Shown: positions 24,306 through 34,554, counted from the first letter of the stretch. The stretch is 64,000 nucleotides of DNA from Flavobacterium defluvii (GCF_900129555.1 NZ_FQWC01000011.1:83951-147950); one strand, 5' to 3'. The notes: a model not told the origin generated them from the letters alone. Made by a program: numbers and translations.

Positions 24306-26504
24306 ATGGGAAATAGTACCACTTTTGTTATTGAAAAACAAGCCCGCCCAGTTAAAGTTCCAACTGTATTACAGATGGAAAGTGTTGAGTGTGGCGCGGC
24401 AGCATTAAGTATTATTTTAGGGCATTTTGGCAAATTTGTTCCCTTAGAAAAATTGCGTATTGCCTGTGGTGTTTCTAGAGATGGTCTTAAAGCGACCAAT
24501 ATTATCAAGGCAGCAAAAGTATTTGGACTGGAAGCAAAAGGATATGCAAAATCTATAGAAAAATTAATGCAGATTAAAACGCCGGCTATCATCTTTTGGA
24601 ATTTTAATCACTTTTTGGTGCTGGAAGGTTTTACAAAAAACAAAGTATATTTAAGTGATCCGGCTCAAGGGAGATATACTGTTACTCATCAGGAGTTTGA
24701 TGATGCTTATACAGGAGTTGTTTTGACCTTTGATGTAGGTGAAGGTTTTGAAAAAGGAAACGAAAAAAAAGGTCTTGCGGGGTCTTTGCTTTCAAGAATA
24801 TCGAGTTCAAAACTAAGTATAACTTATATCATCATCGCTAGTTTATTTCTGGTAATTCCGGGATTGGTAATTCCTTCCTTTCTTACCGTTTTTATAGACA
24901 AATATCTTATTAATAACTTTTCGGGATTTGTAATGCCATTGTTATTAATAATGGGAGGAATCTTAATTGTAAATTCGGTTTTAGTTTACCTTCAGCAGTA
25001 TTTTTTACTTAAACTCGAAACAAAACTGGCTCTGGTTACTTCGAGCAAGTTTTTGTGGCACGTATTTCATTTACCAATTGCTTTTTTTACACAACGTTAC
25101 AGCGGAGAAGTAGGCAACAGGGTTTCGCTAAACGATAAAGTTGCCAAATTACTAAGCGGTGACCTGGCCAATGCCGCTCTCAATGTTATAGTAATTATTT
25201 TTTATGCCATATTAATGTTTTCGTATGATGTTACCCTGACATTAATCGGAATTTTTATGGCAGCCTTAAATATCATCATTATAAAATGTTTTGCAACAGC
25301 AAGAAAAGATGGCAGCCGAAGGTTAAGCAATGAAACAGGAAAATTACTCGGAACCACAACTTCCGGAATCAGCATGGTTGAAACCTTAAAAGCATCCGGA
25401 AGAGAAAATGACTTTTTTACCAACTGGATCGGGTATTTGGCAAAGGTTATGAATGCGCAGCAGGAATTGGGATGGCTTACAATCAGGCTCAATGTAATGC
25501 CTAATTTAATTACATCATTAACAAGTTCCTTAATTCTCGGAATTGGAGCTTTACGAATAATGGATGGCGAAATGACTTTAGGAACTTTAGTCGCTTTTAC
25601 ATATTTGATGAATAATTTTATTTCGCCTGTTAATCAATTAGTAAACGTTGGAAATATGCTGCATGAAACAGAAAGTGATATGAGCAGGATAGACGACGTA
25701 TTAAATTATGAGGTCGATAATCAATTTACTGAAAAAGCAAACCAAAATAATCAGGCAGATGTTAAGGACCTTCCTAAAAACAAACTGATTGGTTATTTTG
25801 AAATGAAAAATGTAACATTTGGTTACAACACTACAATGCCGGTATTAATTGAAAACTTCAATTTAAAATTAAAACCCGGAAGCAGGGTCGCACTCGTTGG
25901 CGGATCAGGAAGCGGGAAATCTACCGTGGCCAAAATCGCTTCTGGGCTTTACGATCCATGGCAGGGTGAAGTTTTACTTGATGGTAAAAACAGAGATACC
26001 ATTTCCAGAAACATTATTACAAGTTCACTGGCTGTAGTAGATCAGGATGTAATTGTATTTAATGGAACAATTAAAGAAAATATCTCTTTTTGGGATTCTA
26101 TGATTCCCGAAAAACACATTATAAATTCGGCACGGGACGCAGCCATTCACGATGTTATTGCCGCCAGAAGCGATGGATATGATAGTAGTGTAATGGAAGG
26201 CGGAACCAATTTTAGCGGAGGTCAGCGTCAGCGTATAGAAATCGCCAGAGCTTTATCCGGTAACCCTACCATTTTGGTTATGGATGAAGCCACCAGTGCA
26301 CTGGACCCGACTACCGAAAAAACTGTAATGGATAATATTAAGAAAAGAGGCTGTACATGCCTTATTGTAGCTCATAGGTTAAGTACTATAATCGATTGCG
26401 ACGAAATAATAGTAATGGAGTTTGGAAAAATAGTAGAACGTGGTTCTCATCAGGAATTGTTGAAACAAAATGGAGTGTACGCTCATCTGATCGAATCAAA
26501 ATAA
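24306..26504 (+). CDS. NHLM-type peptidase-containing ABC transporter (C39 leader peptidase)
   Basis: The 732-aa protein has an N-terminal C39 cysteine protease domain with C29 (VECGAAAL), H102 (FNHF) and D118 (SDPAQG), then a six-helix membrane domain (~165-450) and an ATPase (Walker A GGSGSGKST, signature FSGGQRQR, Walker B ILVMDEATSALD). It should cut NHLP leaders after the double glycine and export the cores. It starts 10 nt after the HlyD gene and ends 11 nt before the second transporter, so all are one operon. Confidence 0.92.
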   Translation: MGNSTTFVIEKQARPVKVPTVLQMESVECGAAALSIILGHFGKFVPLEKLRIACGVSRDGLKATNIIKAAKVFGLEAKGYAKSIEKLMQIKTPAIIFWNFNHFLVLEGFTKNKVYLSDPAQGRYTVTHQEFDDAYTGVVLTFDVGEGFEKGNEKKGLAGSLLSRISSSKLSITYIIIASLFLVIPGLVIPSFLTVFIDKYLINNFSGFVMPLLLIMGGILIVNSVLVYLQQYFLLKLETKLALVTSSKFLWHVFHLPIAFFTQRYSGEVGNRVSLNDKVAKLLSGDLANAALNVIVIIFYAILMFSYDVTLTLIGIFMAALNIIIIKCFATARKDGSRRLSNETGKLLGTTTSGISMVETLKASGRENDFFTNWIGYLAKVMNAQQELGWLTIRLNVMPNLITSLTSSLILGIGALRIMDGEMTLGTLVAFTYLMNNFISPVNQLVNVGNMLHETESDMSRIDDVLNYEVDNQFTEKANQNNQADVKDLPKNKLIGYFEMKNVTFGYNTTMPVLIENFNLKLKPGSRVALVGGSGSGKSTVAKIASGLYDPWQGEVLLDGKNRDTISRNIITSSLAVVDQDVIVFNGTIKENISFWDSMIPEKHIINSARDAAIHDVIAARSDGYDSSVMEGGTNFSGGQRQRIEIARALSGNPTILVMDEATSALDPTTEKTVMDNIKKRGCTCLIVAHRLSTIIDCDEIIVMEFGKIVERGSHQELLKQNGVYAHLIESK

Positions 26505-26514
26505 ATTTTATACC

Positions 26515-29427
26515 ATGTCAATGAAAGCGAAAATACATATAGGAGTTGAAAATCCGTTGATTCTTAATAATACAGACAGTTTTTGGATGGTTATTTCGGG
26601 TGATGTAAATGTGTTTCACACTAAAATTGATGAAAACGGAGAATATTTATGCGCTTTAAAATTCTTATATTCTGCAAAAAAAGGAGAACTTTTATTTAGT
26701 CTTCTGCCGCCGGATTGTACCGATGACATCAGATTAATAGTTTATTCTAATGATGCTAAACTATTAGCAATCAACAAAAGTGATCTTCTTGACATTGACC
26801 GCTTCTTTTTGAAAAACATGATCAACAAATGGATTTCAAAAACATCCTCTGAATTAAATTCTCAAAATGCACCAAGAGTCTATACGCCGCTTGATGATTT
26901 TGATCAAATTAATCTTAAAGAAAATAGTATTGCTTATCCTTCACATGGCGTAAACTGGGTACAGTTACAAAGCGGAAGCATTTCTGTTTTTTCTAATGAT
27001 ACCATGGTAAGTTTGGGTGATGAACCTAATTTTCCTATTCCTGTATCAAATAAACTGTGGATTAAATCCTTATCAGACAAAACAGAAGTTAAAATATTAA
27101 GCACAAGAGAAGTTATAGAAGAAGAGGTTAATTTTTTAATTTCATTAGAAAAAATACAAGCTCATTTTTATTCACAGCTTGCTGATACAATAAAAAATAA
27201 CAGTGTTTTTGAAAATGAACATTTTACTGCTAAACTGGTTAGTGAAGAAGATGAATTAAAAAATACCCTCGAAAAAATAACATCTATTGTAACTGGCGGT
27301 AAAAAAAGTACACCACATATAACAGCTTCAAAGTTAAATAAGCAAAGTATACTTTACTCAACTTGTCAGGTTATTGCAAAGCACAGCCAATTTAAGTTTG
27401 AAGAACCAAAACATATTGACCCAAACGAAACCAGTTCAAAAAATCTGTTATATGCTATTGCCAAAAGTTCAAAAACAAGAGTTAGAAGAATTATATTAAG
27501 AGATGTATGGTGGAAAGATGAAAACGGACATTTACTGGCTTTTACCAAACAAAAAAATGAACCGGTTGCTCTGATACAAAAAAACTCAAGTTCCTACTTA
27601 ATTAAAAATTTAGCAGATGGATCAGAAGCTATTGTAAATCATGAAATCGCAGCTTCTTTGGAACCAATTGGCTATATGTTTTTTTCTGGCTTCAATGTCA
27701 AAATGGATTCTATGAAAAAGGTATTGAATTTTGCCATGAACGGGGTTAAAAATGATGCCAAATTATTAATGCTGGCTTCATTGGCAGGAAGCTTAATTGG
27801 TTTACTGGTTCCTATTTTATCAGGAATTATTTTTGACGATGTTATCCCAACTGCAGACAGGTCTATACATTTTGAAATATTTAGTGTTATGATCGTGATA
27901 GGTTTGGTAACCGCCGGACTTCAGCTCGTTCAGGGTGTACTGCAAATGAGGGTCGAATCAAAATCCAGTATCAATCTGCAGGCTGGTGTAATGGATTATA
28001 TATTAAGGCTGCCTGTAACTTTTTACAAGAGATATAGTGCAGGAGATCTTACAAACAGAATTTTAAGTATCAATTCGATACGACAAATACTTTCGAGTAC
28101 ATTGATGACAGCTGTATTAAGCGGTGCATTCTCATTTGTAAACCTTATTCTTCTTTTCTATTACGATTCGAGTTTAGCCTGGGTTGGTGTAGGATTAGCT
28201 TTGGTCGCAGTAATCTTTATGATTGCTATGGGATATTTAAAATTAAAATATGACAGAGATGTCTCAAAATATCAGGGTGAAATTCAAGGTTTTCTTTTTG
28301 AATTTTTATCTGGAATCAGCAAAATAAGAATAACAGGCGGCGAACGAAGAGTTTTTACTTTATGGGCAGAAAAATTTTCAAAATTAAAACAATTAGGATT
28401 TAGTTCGGGGAATTATCAAAATTTTGTAGAAATTTTTAATAGCTCTTATCCTTTGTTTACCAGCATTTTCTTCTTCTCTTTTATTTATTATACTGTAATA
28501 CATGCTGCCACTGCTGGATCGGCTATGATGACTGTAGGTTCATTTATGGCATTTATTACAGCATTTAATAAATTTTTGGGCGATAGTCTGCGATTAAGTA
28601 TGGCATTTATAACCTCCTTAAATGTAATTCCGCTTTATGAAAGGGTAAAACCAATTCTCGAAGAAGAGCCGGAATCTATGGATCAGAGTATTGATCCGGG
28701 AGAATTGGCCGGTGATATAGAGATGAATTCTGTTTCTTTTAGATACAACGAAAATCAGCCTTTGATTTTAAAAAATATCACTTTCAAAATCAAACCCGGA
28801 GAAATGGTTGCTTTTGTTGGACCTTCCGGTTCTGGAAAATCAACTATTATGCGATTGCTTTTAGGATTTGAACATCCTGAAATGGGCTCGATTTTTTATG
28901 ATGGAAATACTTTTGATACCATGAATAAAGAACTGGTTCGAAGACAAATTGGTGTAGTACTTCAAAATGGAGCGCTTATGGCGGGTAGTATTTATCAAAA
29001 TATCGTTGGAAATTCTGAATTGACACTTGATGATGCCTGGGACGCTGCTCGTATGGCGGGAATGGAAGAGGATATTAAAAATATGCCAATGGAGATGCAT
29101 ACTTTGGTTAGCGAAGGTGCCGGAACATTTTCGGGCGGACAAAGACAACGGCTTATGATCGCCAGATCAATTGTACATAAACCAAGATTACTATACATGG
29201 ATGAAGCCACAAGCGCACTCGATAACAGAACTCAAAATATTGTAGCCGAAAGTTTAGACAAGCTTCAGGCAACACGTATCGTAATTGCACATCGATTAAG
29301 TACTATAAAAAATGCAGATCGAATTTATGTTTTAAATAATGGAGAAATTACAGAATCTGGTACTTATGAAGAGTTAATGCAGCAAGATGGTTTATTTAAA
29401 GAACTGGCAAAACGCCAAATTTCCTAA
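26515..29427 (+). CDS. NHLM-type second ABC transporter with long N-terminal domain
   Basis: The 970-aa protein carries ~400 N-terminal residues of the kind found in the second transporter of NHLM systems (start resembles a cNMP-type barrel, with no protease residues), a membrane domain (~420-700) and an ATPase (GPSGSGKST, FSGGQRQR, LLYMDEATSALD). It probably pairs with the peptidase transporter as a heterodimer. The N-terminal half could be an adaptor for the leader or a regulatory domain. Confidence 0.9.
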   Translation: MSMKAKIHIGVENPLILNNTDSFWMVISGDVNVFHTKIDENGEYLCALKFLYSAKKGELLFSLLPPDCTDDIRLIVYSNDAKLLAINKSDLLDIDRFFLKNMINKWISKTSSELNSQNAPRVYTPLDDFDQINLKENSIAYPSHGVNWVQLQSGSISVFSNDTMVSLGDEPNFPIPVSNKLWIKSLSDKTEVKILSTREVIEEEVNFLISLEKIQAHFYSQLADTIKNNSVFENEHFTAKLVSEEDELKNTLEKITSIVTGGKKSTPHITASKLNKQSILYSTCQVIAKHSQFKFEEPKHIDPNETSSKNLLYAIAKSSKTRVRRIILRDVWWKDENGHLLAFTKQKNEPVALIQKNSSSYLIKNLADGSEAIVNHEIAASLEPIGYMFFSGFNVKMDSMKKVLNFAMNGVKNDAKLLMLASLAGSLIGLLVPILSGIIFDDVIPTADRSIHFEIFSVMIVIGLVTAGLQLVQGVLQMRVESKSSINLQAGVMDYILRLPVTFYKRYSAGDLTNRILSINSIRQILSSTLMTAVLSGAFSFVNLILLFYYDSSLAWVGVGLALVAVIFMIAMGYLKLKYDRDVSKYQGEIQGFLFEFLSGISKIRITGGERRVFTLWAEKFSKLKQLGFSSGNYQNFVEIFNSSYPLFTSIFFFSFIYYTVIHAATAGSAMMTVGSFMAFITAFNKFLGDSLRLSMAFITSLNVIPLYERVKPILEEEPESMDQSIDPGELAGDIEMNSVSFRYNENQPLILKNITFKIKPGEMVAFVGPSGSGKSTIMRLLLGFEHPEMGSIFYDGNTFDTMNKELVRRQIGVVLQNGALMAGSIYQNIVGNSELTLDDAWDAARMAGMEEDIKNMPMEMHTLVSEGAGTFSGGQRQRLMIARSIVHKPRLLYMDEATSALDNRTQNIVAESLDKLQATRIVIAHRLSTIKNADRIYVLNNGEITESGTYEELMQQDGLFKELAKRQIS

Positions 29428-29431
29428 AATC

Positions 29432-30571
29432 ATGAATAATTCATTTCCATTAGGAGCAGTTGACAAAAGACAGTCAACTGGCATATCTGAAGAACTTAAG
29501 GCTTATCTTTTTAATACGTTTTCTTTAAACGATGATATTACCTTTTCTGCTTTTAACGACGATCCTGAGATTCAATTTTGGGAAGAATCATTAATGAAAC
29601 TTTCTAATGAAGATGTTTTTAATATGCTCAAAGAATTTTATCCTCAATTGAATTTTTTAATTGAAAAAGAAACCGATAAACTTGAACTGTATAATAATGC
29701 TGTCTTAAAAGGAAAAACAAATGATGTAAGTCTAACGGCTTATATAAAACTCGAAAATGCAAAAAATATCAGTTTAGAACTTCATCAGAGTGCAGCTGGA
29801 AGAATTCCGGTTTTAGTCATTCCTAACAAGGAAGATTTTGTAAAAATACTACAGGCATTAATTCATAAAAACAATCCGGTCCCCATTCCATCTTCTATGG
29901 GAGCTGTTTTATTAAATGGTTTAAATAATTCGAAGCGACTGAATATTTTAAAAAAAAACTGGCAGCAAAATAATCCTTTTGGCGATTGGAATGCAGAGTT
30001 TTTAAAGAATATTATGCCAAACAAATCCTTATATAAAGATAAACTGATCATTTTAAGCACAAAACCCTACAGTAATGTCTCAGCAAGTCAATTAGGATTG
30101 GATGAAGATTTATGGACTGCATATTCAGTTTCGATTCGAAAAGAGCATGAATTTACGCATTTATATACGCTCAAAAAATATGGACAGGCTACTAACAACC
30201 TCCATGATGAACTGATAGCAGATTATATTGGAATTATTAAAACAATATGGAATTATAATAAAACCTGGATGCTGACTTTTATGGGGTTAGAAAATTATCC
30301 TCATTACAGAGAAGGTGCAAGATTAGAAAATTACATAAAAGAAGCTAAATTATCATCGGATGATTTTAAACAGCTGATTACAATTATCAAAAACGCGATT
30401 GAAAACATTGCAATTTTTGATAAAAAAGTAGGAAAATTAAAATCGACCAAAGATCAAATGTGTAGAATAGATGCACTTTGTGAATTAAGTTTGATTGATA
30501 TAGCTTCAGAAAATGGCAGCGAATTATTGCTTGAAATTTATTATGAAAATTTCCACCGTGCTTTGTTTTAA
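29432..30571 (+). CDS. Putative zinc metalloprotease-like protein (HEFTH motif)
   Basis: The start is the ATG at 29432, 4 nt after the transporter stop; an earlier in-frame start lies inside that gene. The 379-aa protein has no signal peptide. An HExxH motif, H239-E-F-T-H243, is followed 17 residues later by E260 in HDELIADYIG, the spacing of gluzincin-type zinc sites. I do not recognise the family. As last gene of the export operon it may be a second maturation protease or a chaperone. A strong terminator follows. Confidence 0.6.
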   Translation: MNNSFPLGAVDKRQSTGISEELKAYLFNTFSLNDDITFSAFNDDPEIQFWEESLMKLSNEDVFNMLKEFYPQLNFLIEKETDKLELYNNAVLKGKTNDVSLTAYIKLENAKNISLELHQSAAGRIPVLVIPNKEDFVKILQALIHKNNPVPIPSSMGAVLLNGLNNSKRLNILKKNWQQNNPFGDWNAEFLKNIMPNKSLYKDKLIILSTKPYSNVSASQLGLDEDLWTAYSVSIRKEHEFTHLYTLKKYGQATNNLHDELIADYIGIIKTIWNYNKTWMLTFMGLENYPHYREGARLENYIKEAKLSSDDFKQLITIIKNAIENIAIFDKKVGKLKSTKDQMCRIDALCELSLIDIASENGSELLLEIYYENFHRALF

Positions 30572-30611
30572 ACTTTGCAAAACTCTTAATTAATCTTTCT
30601 TAAAACATAAT

Positions 30612-30652
30612 AAAAGGGTATTGTCCATTATTTAAATGGACAATACCCTTTT
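30612..30652 (+). terminator. Intrinsic terminator of the NHLM export operon
   Basis: AAAAGGGTATTGTCCATT pairs with AATGGACAATACCCTTTT across a 4-nt loop, a nearly perfect 18-bp stem. Confidence 0.9.
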
Positions 30653-30799
30653 ATTAATTCCCTATGTGTGAATGTAAATAGAAAAATACTTCTACTGGGA
30701 ATTTTATAAATTCTTCCTGAAATTAAATACCTTATAGTAAAAGCCGCATTTGTAACTTTATTAATAAGTTTAAAATATTAGTAATCAAAATTATAGATT

Positions 30800-30964
30800 A
30801 TGGCAGAAATTAAAATTGAGAAAAAGAAACCCGTTTGGCCGTGGATTGCAGCTATCCTTCTGATCGCCGCAATTGTATATTATATCTTTTTAAGAAATGA
30901 TGAAACCCAAACGGAAAGAAGCGTAGAAATCGAAAACGCCACAAGTACAGATACGATAAAATAA
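30800..30964 (+). CDS. Small single-pass membrane protein
   Basis: A 54-aa protein: a basic N terminus (MAEIKIEKKKPVWPW), one membrane segment (~14-31, IAAILLIAAIVYYIFL) and a polar tail. It precedes the PRC-barrel gene by 53 nt. Similar tiny membrane proteins lie next to PRC-barrel genes in Flavobacterium (from memory). No catalytic residues; function unknown. Confidence 0.7.
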   Translation: MAEIKIEKKKPVWPWIAAILLIAAIVYYIFLRNDETQTERSVEIENATSTDTIK

Positions 30965-31017
30965 CTTCGACAGAAGTATTATTTGAAAAATAATTACAAT
31001 ATAAAAAATACAATTGT

Positions 31018-31527
31018 ATGGAAAATAAAAACAGAAATTTATACAGACTGGACGAACTTTCTGACTATAAAGTTGCTTCTAACTATTCTGATGTAAGAGG
31101 CTGGAAAATAGTAGACGCCGACAACCGCACTATAGGAACTATAGATAATCTTTGGGTTAATAAAGATATGCAGCGTGTTGTTTATCTGGATGTGAGTCTG
31201 GATAAAAAATTAATAGAAGATAATCACAGAGAAGTGCACGACGCAATAGCATACGACAACGGAAAAGAGTTTATCTATAAAGATGGAGAAAGTCATATCA
31301 TTATACCAATTGGATCTGTAAACATAAACAAAGACACAAAAATTGTTATGGCTAACAGTATAGGATATGATACATTTCGAAACACGAGCAGATATAACAT
31401 ACAGCAGAATTTTGACCGAGACTATGAAAGAAGAGTTATGAAATCGTATTATCCAGATGATGTTCATGTTTCAAATGAAAGTGATGATGATGCTTTTTAC
31501 AGACGCAGGGAATTTGACAACCATTAA
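31018..31527 (+). CDS. PRC-barrel domain protein
   Basis: The 169-aa protein contains a PRC-barrel (residues ~12-120; DVRGWKIVDADNRTIGTIDN and IIIPIGSVNINKDTKIVMAN) and a charged C-terminal tail rich in Asp and Arg. PRC barrels occur in RimM, photosynthetic reaction-centre H subunits and many stress-linked proteins; the domain does not reveal the role here. It has no signal peptide and probably forms a unit with the 54-aa membrane protein. Confidence 0.82.
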   Translation: MENKNRNLYRLDELSDYKVASNYSDVRGWKIVDADNRTIGTIDNLWVNKDMQRVVYLDVSLDKKLIEDNHREVHDAIAYDNGKEFIYKDGESHIIIPIGSVNINKDTKIVMANSIGYDTFRNTSRYNIQQNFDRDYERRVMKSYYPDDVHVSNESDDDAFYRRREFDNH

Positions 31528-31554
31528 TATTGTTAAATGCTTATACAAAAATTA

Positions 31555-31590
31555 AAAAGATCAAACGTTTAATTGCGTGCGATCTTTTTT
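31555..31590 (+). terminator. Intrinsic terminator after the PRC-barrel gene
   Basis: AAAAAGATC pairs with GATCTTTTTT, followed by further T residues. Confidence 0.75.
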
Positions 31591-31665
31591 TGTAAACTTC
31601 TATTTCGAAACAAAACACGAGAAACGAGATTTTTTCTAACTTAAATAAAAGTCTTAGAAAAGCAA

Positions 31666-31695
31666 AAACCTGCAAATCGTAAGACTTGCAGGTTT
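31666..31695 (-). terminator. Terminator downstream of GH16 (minus strand)
   Basis: AAACCTGCAA (31666-31675) pairs with TTGCAGGTTT (31686-31695). On the minus strand a T-rich stretch follows. It faces the GH16 gene and separates the convergent transcripts. Confidence 0.7.
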
Positions 31696-31811
31696 GTTTC
31701 ATTTTTAGGTTTTCAAAAGATTCAAAAACTTTCGTTTCACGGCCCTTTTATTTAGGACAGTAAATTCACTATAGTTTGTTTTAAAAATCAATTAATGCAA
31801 AAAATATAGAA

Positions 31812-32753
31812 TTAGATTGGTCTTTTATAGACCGTTACATCATCTACCCACATCATTACAGTAGAAAATAATTTGATTTTATTAGGGTCAATAAAGTTAG
31901 AATCTTTTGATCCGACATTCAGATTAAATATAATAGAGTGAGGCCCAAAATTATTTAAGTTAAGGTTGCCTGCACTACTATTTGTATACGTTGAAACCGT
32001 TACATTATCGACTTTTATAGTTACTGTTACGACATTGTTCTGCATTTTCCAAAACGATTCATACAAGTGCCATCCGCCATTTCCGTTAATATCAAAATTA
32101 CCCGGATAGTTTCTTTCGGCAGCGTTTCCTAATAAATTTGCTCCCGAAGAAGTTCCATAAAAAAGATTTGAAGTAAAACGACTTGCATTAGGGGCAAAAG
32201 AATAGCCTTCCATAATATCTATTTCTCCTTTTGTTGGCCAGGCATTTTGCTGCACAGACCAGAAAGCAGGCCAGGCACCATAAGTCTCCGTGAAAGATTT
32301 ATACGTTCCTCTATCCATCGCTATTAATTTAATATTAGCAGAAAGCATATACTCTGTATTATTTTCAGGCTTATATTGATAATGAGAAGAAATAAATCCG
32401 GATTGATATTTGTATGTACTTAGTTTAGTGGTCTTGATTTCAAGGCATTGTTTTCCATCTCTCCATTGTGTCGTAGGTACAGAACTATAATAATCGCAAT
32501 ACCATGAGTTATAATCTGCTCGCTGCTCCTTTGTCCATTGCGATAAACTGGATCCTACATCAAATGTATCTTCAAATTGTTTAACCCATGGAGCGCCTGC
32601 AGCTTTGTTTGTACTGCTTTTTGTACCGGAATTTCCAGATTGTTCTTTTGCCGATTGGTCTTTCGTAGTTGGAGTTACGTCCTCAGCGCAGGACGCAAGC
32701 CCTAAACCTAATACACATGTAACTGTTAACGCTAACAAATTTAATCTTTTCAT
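31812..32753 (-). CDS. Glycoside hydrolase family 16 lipoprotein (endo-beta-glucanase type)
   Basis: The 313-aa protein has a lipoprotein signal (GLASC, Cys ~22), a ~30-residue linker and a GH16 jelly roll. The active site GEIDIMEG places the nucleophile E177, D179 and acid/base E182 in the standard ExDxxE pattern. GH16 enzymes cut beta-1,3- or mixed beta-1,3/1,4-glucans or beta-galactans; the exact substrate is not readable here. It lies 56 nt after the GH10 gene and is last in the polysaccharide utilisation locus. It is likely anchored at the cell surface. Confidence 0.88.
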   Translation of the reverse strand: MKRLNLLALTVTCVLGLGLASCAEDVTPTTKDQSAKEQSGNSGTKSSTNKAAGAPWVKQFEDTFDVGSSLSQWTKEQRADYNSWYCDYYSSVPTTQWRDGKQCLEIKTTKLSTYKYQSGFISSHYQYKPENNTEYMLSANIKLIAMDRGTYKSFTETYGAWPAFWSVQQNAWPTKGEIDIMEGYSFAPNASRFTSNLFYGTSSGANLLGNAAERNYPGNFDINGNGGWHLYESFWKMQNNVVTVTIKVDNVTVSTYTNSSAGNLNLNNFGPHSIIFNLNVGSKDSNFIDPNKIKLFSTVMMWVDDVTVYKRPI

Positions 32754-32809
32754 AATTTAATTTTTTGGTTAATTAATAGTTGAGTAAAGTATTATAGTTT
32801 TAAAAAAAA

Positions 32810-34201
32810 TTAATCTAAGCCTTCCAGAAATCCGGTATGAGAACTTTTGACAGCAAAATTTGAATCGTATAATAAAGGCCAGTCATTTCCGGGATGATTT
32901 AATTCTGCATTAAACGGAATCCAGGATTCATTATCCTTCATTCCCCAAATAGTTAAGGCGTATTTGTTTGCTGCCGGAAGCGCATTATAAATTTTTACCA
33001 TTTCCTTGTATTTTTCTTTTTGCGCAAGCCTTCTTTCGTTTGTGAAAGTAGAAATGTCATTAGATGGATTTACTTGTATATCCAGTTCAGAAACGTGAAT
33101 TTTCAATCCTTTCGATACTGCTCTGTTAAGATCTGTTTCTATTTGAGCTTTTGTCGGGCTTAAATACGTGTTGTGCATTTGGAAACCGATTCCATCAATC
33201 ACATTGGCAGCTTTTAAATCATCGACAATACTAAAAACTTTGTCTTGTTTTGCGGTATTAGTTGAAGTTGCATAATCATTGTAGAATAACAATAATGATG
33301 TATCGCCAGCAGCAGTTGCGGCAGCTCTTGCCCATTGAAAACAGTCTTTTACATAATTAGGTCCCATTCGCTGCAAGAAAATAGTATTTCGCATAGCACC
33401 GCCATTGTCATCTACAGCTTCGTTAACTACATCCCATGATTTTACTTTTCCGGCGTAATGTGTCACTACAGCAGTAATGTATTTTTTAACTTCTGCAGCA
33501 AATTCTGCATCAGTACCAGAAAAATCTTTTAACCATTGCGGTACCGAATTGTGCCAGACTAAAGCATGGCCATGAACATTGATATTATTGGCATTTCCGT
33601 ATGCCACAATTTTATCGGCTACAGTCCAGTTGTAAACACCGCTTGCAGTCGAGATCTGATCCATTTTCATTTCATATTCGGCAGAAATACTGCTGAATTC
33701 ATTTTTTAAAATAATATCATACGGACTTCCGTTTGTCAATTGTGACGCTTTTATCGCCATACCTACAAAAAACGGATTGGCTAGCTTATTTACTTTTACT
33801 TTTAAAAAAGTCGGATCTTCAGGAATACCGCTTGAACCTGTTGTGACAACACTAATCACATTTGAATAACCTGAAATTTCTGTTTCATTTTTAGCTCTTA
33901 CCCGGTAATAATATTGTGTTCCTCCGGTCAAACCTGTTACGACTTCATTTAAATCAGTAACTTCTTTTGCGTTGTAATTTGGGACAAAAGAGGTAAAGTC
34001 TGCTGTGGTTGAAACATCTAGAAGATAACTCTTTGAATGTGAAACATAATACCATTTTGCCCTAAAACCATTATCATTTACATCTTTTGCAGTGTTTGCA
34101 ACAGGCGTTTCTAAAGTTTCAGCAACTTCATTGTCGTCTTTTGAGCAGGCATTTAAAAAGAAGAAGATGCTGGTCAGCATTAATAAAAATTTAATTTTCA
34201 T
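32810..34201 (-). CDS. GH10 endo-1,4-beta-xylanase lipoprotein with FN3-like domain
   Basis: The 463-aa protein has a lipoprotein signal (LNACSKDD), one fibronectin-III-like domain (~35-125, ending GYSNVISVVT) and a GH10 barrel. HGHALVWHNSVPQWL and WDVVNEAVDDNG mark the family; E261 is the acid/base and E372 (HVSELDIQ) the nucleophile. It should act on xylan or related beta-1,4-linked chains outside the cell. A terminator at 34505 and a repeat precede it, so it likely has its own promoter separate from the SusCD genes. Confidence 0.9.
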   Translation of the reverse strand: MKIKFLLMLTSIFFFLNACSKDDNEVAETLETPVANTAKDVNDNGFRAKWYYVSHSKSYLLDVSTTADFTSFVPNYNAKEVTDLNEVVTGLTGGTQYYYRVRAKNETEISGYSNVISVVTTGSSGIPEDPTFLKVKVNKLANPFFVGMAIKASQLTNGSPYDIILKNEFSSISAEYEMKMDQISTASGVYNWTVADKIVAYGNANNINVHGHALVWHNSVPQWLKDFSGTDAEFAAEVKKYITAVVTHYAGKVKSWDVVNEAVDDNGGAMRNTIFLQRMGPNYVKDCFQWARAAATAAGDTSLLLFYNDYATSTNTAKQDKVFSIVDDLKAANVIDGIGFQMHNTYLSPTKAQIETDLNRAVSKGLKIHVSELDIQVNPSNDISTFTNERRLAQKEKYKEMVKIYNALPAANKYALTIWGMKDNESWIPFNAELNHPGNDWPLLYDSNFAVKSSHTGFLEGLD

Positions 34202-34327
34202 ACTGTTTTTTATTATAGAATATTCTTCGTTGTTACGATGAATACTCTGATTTATAGTTTCTGTTTTTTATTATATAACACGTTGGTTGTGATTACTTTT
34301 GTTCGTTTTGCCAGAATCATAAAAAAC

Positions 34328-34467
34328 TTAAACACATAGAAACATAGCTTTTGGTCCCTTAAAAAAGGCGTTTCACTTATTTAAAATAAACATAGAGAGC
34401 TATGTATTAGAAACATGTTTTTTTATACTCTTTTTAAAGAAATAAAATCTATGTTTCTATGTGTTAA
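34328..34467 (-). repeat. ~140-bp palindromic intergenic repeat, copy B
   Basis: Outer arms TTAAACACATAGAAACATAG and CTATGTTTCTATGTGTTAAA. The asymmetric block AAAAAAGGCGTTTCACTT is in the opposite orientation to copies A and C. See copy A. Confidence 0.78.
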
Positions 34468-34504
34468 AATAATTATACCTAACGAGGTTATATAGTTTAC
34501 TTTT

Positions 34505-34536
34505 AAAAGAGGCTGTACTTGAAACAGCCTCTTTTT
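34505..34536. terminator. Terminator after the SusCD/lipoprotein genes
   Basis: AAAAGAGGCTGT pairs with ACAGCCTCTTTT, T-rich on both sides. It lies directly downstream of the minus-strand lipoprotein gene. Confidence 0.8.
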
Positions 34537-34554
34537 TAGTTAAAGACCAATCAA

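Larger units (their letters stand above)
34202..34554. other. Intergenic region with repeat copy B and terminator
   Basis: A 353-nt gap between GH10 and the surface lipoprotein gene. It holds the palindromic repeat (34328-34467) and a terminator hairpin (34505-34536). The ~125 nt next to the GH10 start should hold its promoter. I see no gene. Confidence 0.7.
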
